NCBI GenBank assembly: GCA_023433585.1
Contig: JAEZCL010000289.1
Coordinates: 1 to 11,006, forward strand
Source of the DNA: Pseudomonadota bacterium
Lineage (GTDB): Bacteria > Pseudomonadota > Alphaproteobacteria > Caulobacterales > Caulobacteraceae
Direction: 5' to 3'
Length of the DNA stretch: 11,006 bases
In this document: one piece after another, positions 1 to 6,734 of the stretch
How positions within the stretch are numbered: position 1 is the stretch's first letter
Layout of the letters: each line of letters begins with the position of its first letter
Program-made: the position numbers and the translations under genes
The notes under the pieces: model-generated
Databases searched by the model: none
Told to the model about the DNA's origin: nothing
The model's input: the letters and a program-made list of their open reading frames with translations, nothing else

Positions 1-954
<954 letters not shown>

Positions 955-977
955 TGGCTAAGTGGGCCGATCTGACC

Positions 978-994
978 TATATTCTGACTAGAAT
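978..994 (+). promoter_or_regulatory. Candidate promoter -10 and overlapping operator palindrome upstream of the vapBC-like pair
   Basis: The 58-base gap between the dehydrogenase stop and the antitoxin ATG holds TATATT (978-983), a plausible -10 element, with only a weak -35 (TGGCTA, 955-960) at 17 bases. Overlapping it is a perfect inverted repeat, ATTCT-gact-AGAAT (981-994). A second possible -10, TAGAAT (989-994), lies inside the palindrome. Phd/VapB-type antitoxins commonly bind short palindromes over their own promoter to autoregulate, so this is a reasonable operator candidate. It is a sequence-pattern prediction only. Confidence 0.35.
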
Positions 995-1012
995 TGTGAT
1001 CTGGAGGTTCTG

Positions 1013-1282
1013 ATGCGGTTCGTGGGCGTGTTGGAGGCCAAGACAAACCTGTCGACCTTGCTGGACGACGTGTTGGCGTCGGGCGAGTCCATCATCATCA
1101 CCCGGCACGGCAAGCCGGTGGCCCGATTGGCCCCGGAGGACCGGCGGCGGCGCCTTACGGCGAAGGAACTGGCGGCCCGCACCAAGGCTTTTCGCGACCG
1201 GCAGGCGCCCGATCCCGACTGGTCGGCCATGTCCTGGGAGGAGTTGAAGGTGCTGGCCCGTGACGAAGACCATAGTCGTTGA
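1013..1282 (+). CDS. Type II toxin-antitoxin system antitoxin, Phd/YefM (prevent-host-death) family, VapB role
   Basis: An 89-residue antitoxin that would bind and neutralise the PIN-domain toxin encoded directly downstream, and probably repress its own promoter. The N-terminal half has the Phd/YefM pattern: VGVLEAKTNLSTLLDDVLASGESIIITRHGKPVARLAP (residues 4-41, written here in the usual order of alpha helix then beta hairpin), with the hallmark ITRHGKPVA at about 29-37. The C-terminal half (about 45-89) is charged and Trp-containing (DWSAMSWEELK), fitting the flexible toxin-binding tail. The ATG at 1013 is supported by GGAGG at 1003-1007, five bases upstream. The gene overlaps the toxin gene by 23 bases, typical of translationally coupled pairs. 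The antitoxin family call is firm; which toxin it neutralises follows from position. Confidence 0.9.
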   Translation: MRFVGVLEAKTNLSTLLDDVLASGESIIITRHGKPVARLAPEDRRRRLTAKELAARTKAFRDRQAPDPDWSAMSWEELKVLARDEDHSR

Positions 1283-1679
1283 CGCCTCGGCGGCGGCGTC
1301 CTGGCTGCTGGCGAGCCAATCGACACAGGCGTCGGAAGCGCTCCTGCTGGAATTGGACGACTATCGCCTGGCGGCGCCGGACATCTTTCAGTGGGAGCTC
1401 GGCAATCTGCTGGTCCGCCAAGCCCGAAGGGATGAGGGCTTCGAGGCCGACGAGGCCCACGAACGGCTGGACGACTTCCAGATCGAATTGGCCCCTCCTT
1501 TGGGACGCCGGCAGTTGAGACGCCTTTCCGCCCTGGCGATCCAACACGGCCTGACCTTGTTCGACACCGCCTATCTGTGGCTTGCGTTGGGGCTGGATGC
1601 GGCCGTGGCGTCCCGAGACGCCCAACTCCTGTCGGCGGTTTCGGCGGCTGGACAACCCGTTTTCGATTTGAGGGCCTGA
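1260..1679 (+). CDS. vapC: PIN-domain ribonuclease toxin, VapC family
   Basis: A 139-residue PIN-domain protein, normal length for VapC toxins, which are Mg2+-dependent ribonucleases that cleave specific RNAs such as tRNAs when freed from their antitoxin. The four acidic active-site positions are visible: Asp8 (VVDASAA), Glu46 (FQWELGNLL), Asp102 (TLFDTAYLWLA) and Asp120 (ASRDAQLL). All are intact, so the toxin looks catalytically competent. The start is GTG at 1260, inside the 3' end of the antitoxin gene, with GAAGG at 1246-1250 as a ribosome binding site. It ends 9 bases before the hydrolase gene, so it may be transcribed together with it. The RNA target cannot be told from sequence. Confidence 0.92.
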   Translation: MTKTIVVDASAAASWLLASQSTQASEALLLELDDYRLAAPDIFQWELGNLLVRQARRDEGFEADEAHERLDDFQIELAPPLGRRQLRRLSALAIQHGLTLFDTAYLWLALGLDAAVASRDAQLLSAVSAAGQPVFDLRA

Positions 1680-1688
1680 ACCTAGACC

Positions 1689-2735
1689 ATGACAGACGAA
1701 ATCCTCACCCGCGTCGACAACGGCCTCGGCGTCATCACCCTGAACCGGCCCAGGGCCATCCATGCGCTGAACAAGGGCATGTGCGAGGCGATGATCGCGG
1801 CGCTGCTGGCGTGGCGGGACGATCCGGCGGTGAAGTCCGTGCTGATCGACCATGCGGGCGAGCGGGGGTTCTGCGCGGGCGGAGACATCCGCATGATCGC
1901 CGAGAGCGGGGCGGGGGATGCGTCGGAGGCCAAGGCGTTCTTCCATGCGGAATACCGGCTGAACCACATGCTGTTTGAATACCCCAAGCCGGTCACGGCC
2001 GTCGTGGACGGCATCGTCATGGGCGGCGGCGTGGGGATCAGCGAGCCCGCCGATGTGCGGGTCGCCACCGAGCGCACCACCTACGCCATGCCGGAGACGG
2101 GCATCGGCCTGTTCCCAGACGTGGGCGGCGGCTGGTTCCTGCCGCGCCTGCCGGGGCAGGCGGGCGTGTGGCTGGCCCTGACCGGGGCGCGGCTGAAGGC
2201 GGCGGACACGGTGGCGCTGGGAATCCACACCCATTTCACGCCGTCCGATCAGGTCGAGGCGCTGAAGACGGCCCTGAGCGCCGATCCGGCCGATCCCAGG
2301 GCCGTAGCCGACCGGTTCGCCGCCGATCCCGGCCCGTCGCCCCTGGCCGAACACCGCGCGGCCATCGACCGCCTGTTCGCCCATGATGCGGTGGAGGACA
2401 TCTTCGCGGCGCTTCAGGCGGACGGCTCCGAATGGGCGCTGAAACAACTGGCGATCCTGAAGACCAAGTCGCCGCAATCGATGAAGGTGTCCCTGCGCCA
2501 GATCCGCACCGGCGCGGGCCTGACGGCCTTCGCCGACAACATGGCCATGGAATACCGGCTGGGCGGGCGGGTGGTGCGCACCCATGATTTCCAGGAGGGC
2601 GTGCGGGCGGTGATCGTGGACAAGGACAACGCCCCGAAATGGTCGCCCGCCGACCTGACGGGCGTCACAGAGGCTGATCTGGACGCCCTGTTCGCGCCCC
2701 TGCCGCCGGACGAGGAATGGACGCCGCCGGCCTGA
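1689..2735 (+). CDS. 3-hydroxyisobutyryl-CoA hydrolase (enoyl-CoA hydratase/isomerase family)
   Basis: A 348-residue crotonase-fold thioesterase expected to hydrolyse 3-hydroxyisobutyryl-CoA to 3-hydroxyisobutyrate and CoA in valine degradation. The oxyanion-hole segment RGFCAGGDIR (about 59-68, with Gly64-Gly65-Asp66) and GIVMGGGVGIS (about 109-119) are present. The motif MPETGIGLFPDVGGGWFLPRL is nearly identical to that of HIBCH enzymes; Glu136 and Asp144 have the same 8-residue spacing as the catalytic Glu/Asp pair of the human enzyme. The length and the extra C-terminal region (about 250-348) separate it from ordinary ~260-residue enoyl-CoA hydratases. The ATG at 1689 has no clear ribosome binding site and follows the toxin stop by 9 bases, so its translation may depend on read-through from the toxin-antitoxin genes. 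The family is sure; the substrate is well supported by motif and by the isobutyryl-CoA dehydrogenase gene upstream. Confidence 0.93.
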   Translation: MTDEILTRVDNGLGVITLNRPRAIHALNKGMCEAMIAALLAWRDDPAVKSVLIDHAGERGFCAGGDIRMIAESGAGDASEAKAFFHAEYRLNHMLFEYPKPVTAVVDGIVMGGGVGISEPADVRVATERTTYAMPETGIGLFPDVGGGWFLPRLPGQAGVWLALTGARLKAADTVALGIHTHFTPSDQVEALKTALSADPADPRAVADRFAADPGPSPLAEHRAAIDRLFAHDAVEDIFAALQADGSEWALKQLAILKTKSPQSMKVSLRQIRTGAGLTAFADNMAMEYRLGGRVVRTHDFQEGVRAVIVDKDNAPKWSPADLTGVTEADLDALFAPLPPDEEWTPPA

Positions 2736-2746
2736 GTTCAGCCGGC
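2726..2746. terminator. Small hairpin holding both convergent stop codons (possible bidirectional terminator)
   Basis: GCCGGC (2726-2731) is repeated as its own complement at 2741-2746, giving a 6-base-pair stem with a 9-base loop. The loop contains the TGA stop of the hydrolase gene (2733-2735) and, on the other strand, the TGA stop of the popA-like gene (2740-2738). It has no T tract and the stem is short, so termination activity is only a suggestion. Confidence 0.25.
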
Positions 2747-4051
2747 CCCGACGGCCAGTGAGGCGCGCTCCAGCAGGGCGGCGGGGCTTTCGCCGGGGCG
2801 CATTTCGGCGGCGCCGACCTGGAATTCCACCACGAACGGCGGCCGCTCGGGGCCCGCGTCGAAGGCGGTGCAGCCGATGACCGCGGCGATGCGTTCGGCC
2901 GTCAGCGTCGCGGCCTCGCCGCGCGTGGCGGGCAGGGCCAGGGCGAACACCTCGGGCGCCAGGCGCGCGGCGGTGTCCTCGGACCGGACCAGGCGGGACA
3001 CCATGGCGCCGATCTGGGGCATGGCGCGGTCCAGCCAGCCGCCCTGGCGCGCCAGGGTCACTTCACGCCCCGGCGCCACCCGCAGGACGCAGACCGACAG
3101 GGGCCGGCCCCGCTCGCGCGCACCCTCGGCCACGCGGGCCAGGTGGGCGGCGAACAGCTCACGGGTGACCAGGCCGGTGGCGGACTCCATCAGGCCGGAG
3201 CCGCGCGCGGTTTCCAGGGCCCGGCGCTCCGAGGTCTGGCGGCGATAGGCGCGGGCCAGGGCCAGGATCCGTTCGGCCGTCTCGGATTCCGGCGTGTCGG
3301 GCGCCGCCACGTCGGCGAAGCCGCGATTGTAGAGTTCGGACAGGTTCAGGTCGGCGGCCTGGCGCAGGTAGAGCACCAGGGGAATGTGGAACAGGCGCGT
3401 GTTCCGCTTCATACCCGAGGCGATGGACAGGGCCGGCGCATGGTCTTCGCCGCCCCACAGCACCGCCGCGTCGAACGCGGTTTCGTGCAGATAGTCGAAG
3501 GCGGTGTAGGGCGTCGGCGCCGCCACCGCCTCGGCGCCGCCCTCGGCCAGGGCGTTCGACAGGGCCAGGAAACGCCGGTCGGCCACTCCGGCGGCCAGGA
3601 TCCGCAAGGGCTTTTGCGAGAGATCGGGCGCCTCCAGCGTCGCGCCCTGGGCGGCGAAGGTGGCCTGACGAAGCGCGAATTCCTCCTCCGCCACGGCGCC
3701 GCGCACCAGTTGCTCCAGCCTCAGGGCCAATTGGGCCGGATGGGCCGGGCCGGTCATGACCAGATCGGCCTCCGCCGCCGTGTCGCCGGGCCGCGCCAGG
3801 GCCAGCACGGGCAGGATGCGCGGCAGGGCGCGCGCCTTCAGCGCCGGGGCGGCGTCCAGCGAATCCGGCGCGATCAGGGCCGCCTCGAACGCCAGGTCCT
3901 CCATGGCCGCACAGCCGGCCTCGACCGTGCGGGCGGTCAGGGTGCGCCAGCCCAGCGCATCCAGTCCGGCGCACAGCGGCGCCGCCAGATTATCGTTCGC
4001 GGCGATGACCAGTACGCGCGGATCCGATCCCAAACTCGACGTCTCCCCCAT
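2738..4051 (-). CDS. popA: PopA-like c-di-GMP effector: degenerate REC-REC-GGDEF protein
   Basis: A 437-residue protein with PleD-like architecture: two receiver-like domains (about 10-125 and 145-270) and a GGDEF-like domain (about 285-437). Both receivers are degenerate: where a phospho-accepting Asp is expected there is ALIAPD in the first and AVLWGG in the second. In the GGDEF domain the catalytic signature is replaced by APEVF (365-369), so cyclase activity is not expected, but the upstream RxxD inhibitory site is intact as R356-S-E-D359 with the same spacing as in PleD. This matches Caulobacter PopA, a PleD paralogue that binds c-di-GMP at its I-site and helps deliver CtrA to the ClpXP protease at the pole; I recall its I-site arginine being numbered about 357. 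I chose the ATG at 4051, which starts 12 residues before the first conserved strand and fits that numbering. An in-frame GTG at 4135 would add 28 unconvincing residues. Gene symbol by motif and architecture, not by alignment. Confidence 0.82.
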   Translation of the reverse strand: MGETSSLGSDPRVLVIAANDNLAAPLCAGLDALGWRTLTARTVEAGCAAMEDLAFEAALIAPDSLDAAPALKARALPRILPVLALARPGDTAAEADLVMTGPAHPAQLALRLEQLVRGAVAEEEFALRQATFAAQGATLEAPDLSQKPLRILAAGVADRRFLALSNALAEGGAEAVAAPTPYTAFDYLHETAFDAAVLWGGEDHAPALSIASGMKRNTRLFHIPLVLYLRQAADLNLSELYNRGFADVAAPDTPESETAERILALARAYRRQTSERRALETARGSGLMESATGLVTRELFAAHLARVAEGARERGRPLSVCVLRVAPGREVTLARQGGWLDRAMPQIGAMVSRLVRSEDTAARLAPEVFALALPATRGEAATLTAERIAAVIGCTAFDAGPERPPFVVEFQVGAAEMRPGESPAALLERASLAVGAG

Positions 4052-4172
4052 TCGGCGCGCGGACCATACCGATGCGTCGTCGGCTCGCGCAACGGGCGCA
4101 GGGAATGGACATCGGCCGCAAGGGGACTTATCCACCGCCGCGACTTCGGCTAGACTGCGTTAACCGTGAAGC

Positions 4173-4180
4173 GGGGGGAA
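4173..4180 (+). promoter_or_regulatory. Ribosome binding site favouring a TTG start for the BrkB-family gene
   Basis: GGGGGGAA lies 3-5 bases before TTG at 4184 and is the only good Shine-Dalgarno-like sequence here. The alternative in-frame GTG at 4166 has none upstream and would place this purine run inside the coding sequence. Confidence 0.45.
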
Positions 4181-4183
4181 CGC

Positions 4184-5110
4184 TTGACCCAACCGGCGGA
4201 CTTCACCTCGCTGGCGTTCTGGACGCGCCTGGCGGGGCGCGCCTTCGGCCGCAGCTGGGGCCGCGACGTGATGCTCTATACGGGCGGGGTGTCGTTCTTC
4301 GCCCTCCTGGCGGTGTTTCCCGCCATCGCCATCCTGGTCGGCGTTTACAAGATCACCCTGTCCACGGGCCAGGCGGGCGAACAGGCGATCGCCCTGGCTG
4401 AGGTGCTGCCCGACGCCGCCCGCGCGGTCTTCGTGCGCGAGGTGGACCGCATGACCGCCCTGTCGGCGCGCTCCATCTCGGCCCAGAGCGCCATCGCCCT
4501 GATCATCGGCGCCTATGCGGCGCACAGGGGATTCAAGGCGTTGCTGGCGGGTCTGAACCTGATCCATGATGAATCCGAGCCACACGGCTTTTTCCGGTTC
4601 AACCTTTTGGCCCTGATCGTGGCCATCCTGGCCTTCGCCCTGTTCACCGTGGTGTCCGGCGCGGTGGTGACCTCGCGCATCCTGAGCCACACGTCGGAGA
4701 CCGGCGGGTCGCTGTGGCTGGACGGCCTGTGGTCCACCGGCGGGCTGCTGCTGGGGCTGACGTGCCTGTATCGCTACGCCATGGCGCATCGCAAGTGCGT
4801 GGCCTGGCGCGCGGCCATCGCCGGCGGGCTGGCGGCCACGGCCCTGTCCGCCGTCGTCTCCTGGCTGTGCGTCGTCTATGTGGAGCAGGTGGTGGAGCTG
4901 GGCGCCACCTACGGCTCGGTCGGCGCGGTGGTGGTGCTGCTGATCTGGCTGTCGTGGAACGTCAACGCGGTGTTCTATGGCGGCGGGTTCGCCACGGAGG
5001 TCGAGATCGCGCTGCGGCGAAACGAACAGGCGCCGGCCGAGGACGGACCCGACATCGACACCGGATCGCGCGTGGTCAGCCTGCAGAGCCGCCGGGAGCT
5101 TCGACCGTAA
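4184..5110 (+). CDS. YihY/virulence factor BrkB family inner-membrane protein
   Basis: A 308-residue polytopic membrane protein from the TTG start (314 from the GTG at 4166), normal length for the family. Hydrophobic segments that could span the membrane lie at about 33-56, 100-118, 140-163, 182-199, 208-233 and 244-268, six in all. The family signature is clearest near the C-terminus: ATYGSVGAVVVLLIWLSWNV followed by a Gly-rich stretch and ATEVE, corresponding to the YGSLGAVVVLLLWLY...GAELNAE region common in relatives. The early Asp/Tyr/Ser-Phe-Phe segment (DVMLYTGGVSFFALLAVFP) is also typical. A hydrophilic tail (about 272-308) is probably cytoplasmic. The biological role of this family is poorly settled; older names (ribonuclease BN, virulence factor) should not be taken as function. 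Its 3' end overlaps the opposite-strand TusA-family gene by 35 bases. Confidence 0.9.
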   Translation: MTQPADFTSLAFWTRLAGRAFGRSWGRDVMLYTGGVSFFALLAVFPAIAILVGVYKITLSTGQAGEQAIALAEVLPDAARAVFVREVDRMTALSARSISAQSAIALIIGAYAAHRGFKALLAGLNLIHDESEPHGFFRFNLLALIVAILAFALFTVVSGAVVTSRILSHTSETGGSLWLDGLWSTGGLLLGLTCLYRYAMAHRKCVAWRAAIAGGLAATALSAVVSWLCVVYVEQVVELGATYGSVGAVVVLLIWLSWNVNAVFYGGGFATEVEIALRRNEQAPAEDGPDIDTGSRVVSLQSRRELRP

Positions 5111-5369
5111 GGGCCAGCCAGCCCCGGTCCTCGCGCACCTCCAGCACCCGTCCCCCCAGTTCGCCCATCAGGTGCGGCACGTCGATGCGCGCCATGGGGT
5201 CGTCGGCCAGCAGCGTCACGCGCGCCCCCGGCGCCGCGCCGGACAACGCCTTCCTCAGCTTCAGGCTCGGCACGGGACAGCGGTGGCCGCGCGCGTCGAT
5301 CACTTGAGAATCTGCGGAAGTCAGAACGGCTCTCCGGTCAGGGGCGAATCCGGGCAAGCTGTGGGCCAT
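5076..5369 (-). CDS. TusA-family sulfurtransferase / sulfur carrier protein
   Basis: A small cytoplasmic protein of the TusA/SirA-like fold that carries persulfide sulfur on a single cysteine. The hallmark is DARGHRCPVPSLKLRKAL (25-42), with Cys31 in the CPxP motif heading the first helix; the later DDPMARID (56-63) matches the conserved DP-x-A-x-x-D segment, followed by the usual hydrophobic C-terminal strand. Relatives are about 75-85 residues. The ATG at 5369 gives 97 residues but its start overlaps that of the divergent secreted-protein gene (both use the same CATG). A GTG at 5303 would give 75 residues starting right before the first beta strand, so the first 22 residues may not be real. 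The exact sulfur-relay partner (tRNA thiolation, molybdenum cofactor or other) is not indicated by the neighbours. Confidence 0.88.
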   Translation of the reverse strand: MAHSLPGFAPDRRAVLTSADSQVIDARGHRCPVPSLKLRKALSGAAPGARVTLLADDPMARIDVPHLMGELGGRVLEVREDRGWLALTVEAPGGSAG

Positions 5370-5982
5370 GCGACGTTCCTCGTCCAGCCTGGCCGTCCTG
5401 ATCGGCCTCAGCGTCCTGGCCGCCCCCGGCCAGGCCCAGGCGCCGCGCGTCTCGCCCGACTATCACGCCCGGGTCTGGGTGGCCGGGTTCGACACGCCGG
5501 TGGAGGTGCGTCAGTCGGGCCTGCGCCGCCGCGTCGAGGTGGCGCAAGGGTCGCTGGTCCAGACCTATATCGTCGACCGGGTGCGCGGAGCGCTGACCGT
5601 GATGACGGCGGGCGGACAGAGCCGGGTGGCCTTCGTCTTCCCCCTGCCGCGCGAGGAGCAGCTGTCGCCCCTGCCCATGGACCTTCTGGTGATCGAGCGC
5701 GGCGCCGCCCGGATGAACCGGATCGGCGCGTCGAACATCGCCGGGCGATCGTGCCAGCGATACCGCTACGCCGGTTATCTGGGCCGTTCGGGATCGGTCT
5801 GCGCCACCCGCGAGGGGATCGTGCTGGAGCTGCATCCCGACGGGCGCCGGCGGCCGCTGTATCAGGTCATCAGTCTGACCCCCGCGCGCCAGGCCCCGAC
5901 CTGGTTCGCGCCGACCCCGGACTATCAGCTGGCGGTGCTGCCGGGGGTCGGTGGGACGGTGGCGGGTGGTGGGAGTGGGTAG
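5368..5982 (+). CDS. Secreted (periplasmic) protein of unknown function
   Basis: A 204-residue protein that I cannot assign with confidence. It begins with a clear Sec signal peptide: Arg2-Arg3, a hydrophobic core at about 8-19 (LAVLIGLSVLAA), then a small-residue cleavage region (GQAQA, 21-25). The mature part is rich in beta-type alternation and has two cysteines, Cys129 (AGRSCQRY) and Cys145 (GSVCATREG), which could form a disulfide. The pattern AGRSCQRYRY...VCATREGIVLELHPDG resembles periplasmic proteins of the DUF4412 kind, in which a 'processed Cys ... warning of simple substrate' arrangement is common, but this is only an impression. The last residues (VGGTVAGGGSG) are Gly-rich because the gene runs into the heptamer repeat, which also provides its TAG stop. 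The signal peptide makes the ATG at 5368 the credible start. Confidence 0.75.
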   Translation: MRRSSSSLAVLIGLSVLAAPGQAQAPRVSPDYHARVWVAGFDTPVEVRQSGLRRRVEVAQGSLVQTYIVDRVRGALTVMTAGGQSRVAFVFPLPREEQLSPLPMDLLVIERGAARMNRIGASNIAGRSCQRYRYAGYLGRSGSVCATREGIVLELHPDGRRRPLYQVISLTPARQAPTWFAPTPDYQLAVLPGVGGTVAGGGSG

Positions 5983-6153
5983 TGGGTAGTGGGCAGTGGG
6001 CAGTGGTTGGTGAGTAGTGCTAGTGAGTAGTGATTAGTGGTTAGTGAGTAGTAGGCGTGTGTCGATGAGGTGGGCGACTGTCATGCCCAATGCCCATTGC
6101 CCAATGCCCACTAACCACTAATCACTACTCACTAATCACTACTCACTATCACC
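5975..6153. repeat. Heptamer repeat array forming a large inverted repeat between convergent genes
   Basis: The left arm (5975-6050) is a run of variants of the 7-mer GTGRGTA: GTGGGTA twice, GTGGGCA twice, GTGGTTG, GTGAGTA, a 6-base GTGCTA, GTGAGTA, GTGATTA, GTGGTTA, GTGAGTA. The right arm (6084-6153) carries the complement: TGCCCAA, TGCCCAT, TGCCCAA, TGCCCAC, TAACCAC, TAATCAC, TACTCAC, TAATCAC, TACTCAC, then TATCACC. Bases 6021-6046 pair perfectly with 6109-6134 (26 base pairs). The pairing continues outward as 6010-6019 with 6137-6146 after a small bulge, giving about 36 pairs around a 62-base loop. Inside the loop TGGGC (6071-6075) can pair with GCCCA (6085-6089). The array is poorer in G+C than its surroundings. 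It could end transcription in both directions or extrude as a cruciform. Similar heptamer arrays (STRR) are known in cyanobacteria; I know of no defined family for this one. Confidence 0.9.
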
Positions 6154-6639
6154 CAACGCTTCCGCCATCATCCTCAGAGCGGTGCGGACGGAGGCCAGGC
6201 GCACGGCGTCGCGGCTGATGGGGCCGAACCGCTCCTCGCGGTGGATCAGGCGGCCGTCCTTGTGGGCCACGGCGAAGTGGACCAGGCCGACGGGCTTTTC
6301 CGCCGTGCCGCCGGTGGGGCCCGCGATGCCCGTGACTGACGCCGCCAGTCCAGCGCCCGAGGCCTTGAGCGCGCCGAGGGCCATGGCCTCGGCCACCTCG
6401 CGCGACACCGCCCCGACCCGCTCGATCAGGGCCATGTCCACCCCCAGCATCTCGTGCTTGGCGGCGTTGGAATAGGTGACGAAACTCCGGTCCACCGCCT
6501 TGGCGGACCCCGACACGGTGGTCAGGGCGGCGACCAGCAGGCCCGCCGTGCAGCTTTCCGCCGTGGCCAGCATCAGTCCGGCGTCCGAGGCCCGGTCGGT
6601 GATGGTCTTGGCCAGGGGTTCGATGTCGGCGGGAAACAT
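6139..6639 (-). CDS. pncC: CinA C-terminal domain protein, nicotinamide-nucleotide amidohydrolase (PncC type)
   Basis: A 166-residue stand-alone CinA C-terminal domain, the usual length for PncC, which deamidates nicotinamide mononucleotide to nicotinate mononucleotide in NAD recycling. Family motifs are intact: ATAESCTAG (25-33; most relatives have AESCTGG, so Ala replaces the first Gly), SFVTYSNAAKHEMLGV (52-67) with the conserved Lys61, VGAVSREVAEAMA, and TGIAGPTGGTAEKPVGLVHFAV. No N-terminal MoaB-like domain is present, so this is the short form. The ATG at 6639 is chosen because it gives the normal family length; an in-frame ATG at 6678 would add 13 residues without family resemblance. 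The C-terminal GDSE and the TAG stop are encoded by the outer edge of the heptamer repeat. It is divergent from the spermidine-synthase-like gene, leaving a 95-base shared upstream region. Confidence 0.9.
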   Translation of the reverse strand: MFPADIEPLAKTITDRASDAGLMLATAESCTAGLLVAALTTVSGSAKAVDRSFVTYSNAAKHEMLGVDMALIERVGAVSREVAEAMALGALKASGAGLAASVTGIAGPTGGTAEKPVGLVHFAVAHKDGRLIHREERFGPISRDAVRLASVRTALRMMAEALGDSE

Positions 6640-6734
6640 GGCGTTCTCAACGGGGCTCGAGTCACGGTAACGTGGCATAGACGCCCCGTTTCCGCCGTGG
6701 GTGCAAGACCACTCAGGGGACAGGCCGCTCGCCC

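Noticed and set aside
1155..2585. A 476-residue open frame antisense to the toxin and hydrolase genes
   Set aside because: Arg/Gly/Gln/His-rich low-complexity translation without motifs, and it runs opposite to two well-supported genes.
4052..4135. N-terminal extension of the popA-like gene from GTG at 4135
   Set aside because: The 28 added residues have no domain pattern, and the shorter ATG start puts the I-site arginine at residue 356, close to the number I recall for Caulobacter PopA.
3143..4153. Plus-strand open frame of 336 residues opposite the popA-like gene
   Set aside because: Gly/Arg/Gln-rich shadow frame; the minus strand shows REC and GGDEF patterns with a precise I-site.
4160..4165. 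TTAACC as a possible CtrA half-site between the popA-like and BrkB-family genes
   Set aside because: The second half (TTAA at the right spacing) is absent; a single 6-base match is not enough to call a site.
5975..6153. CRISPR-like or tRNA-like reading of the heptamer region
   Set aside because: The units are 7 bases with no spacers, are degenerate and inverted, and no cas genes are nearby; the fold does not resemble a tRNA cloverleaf.
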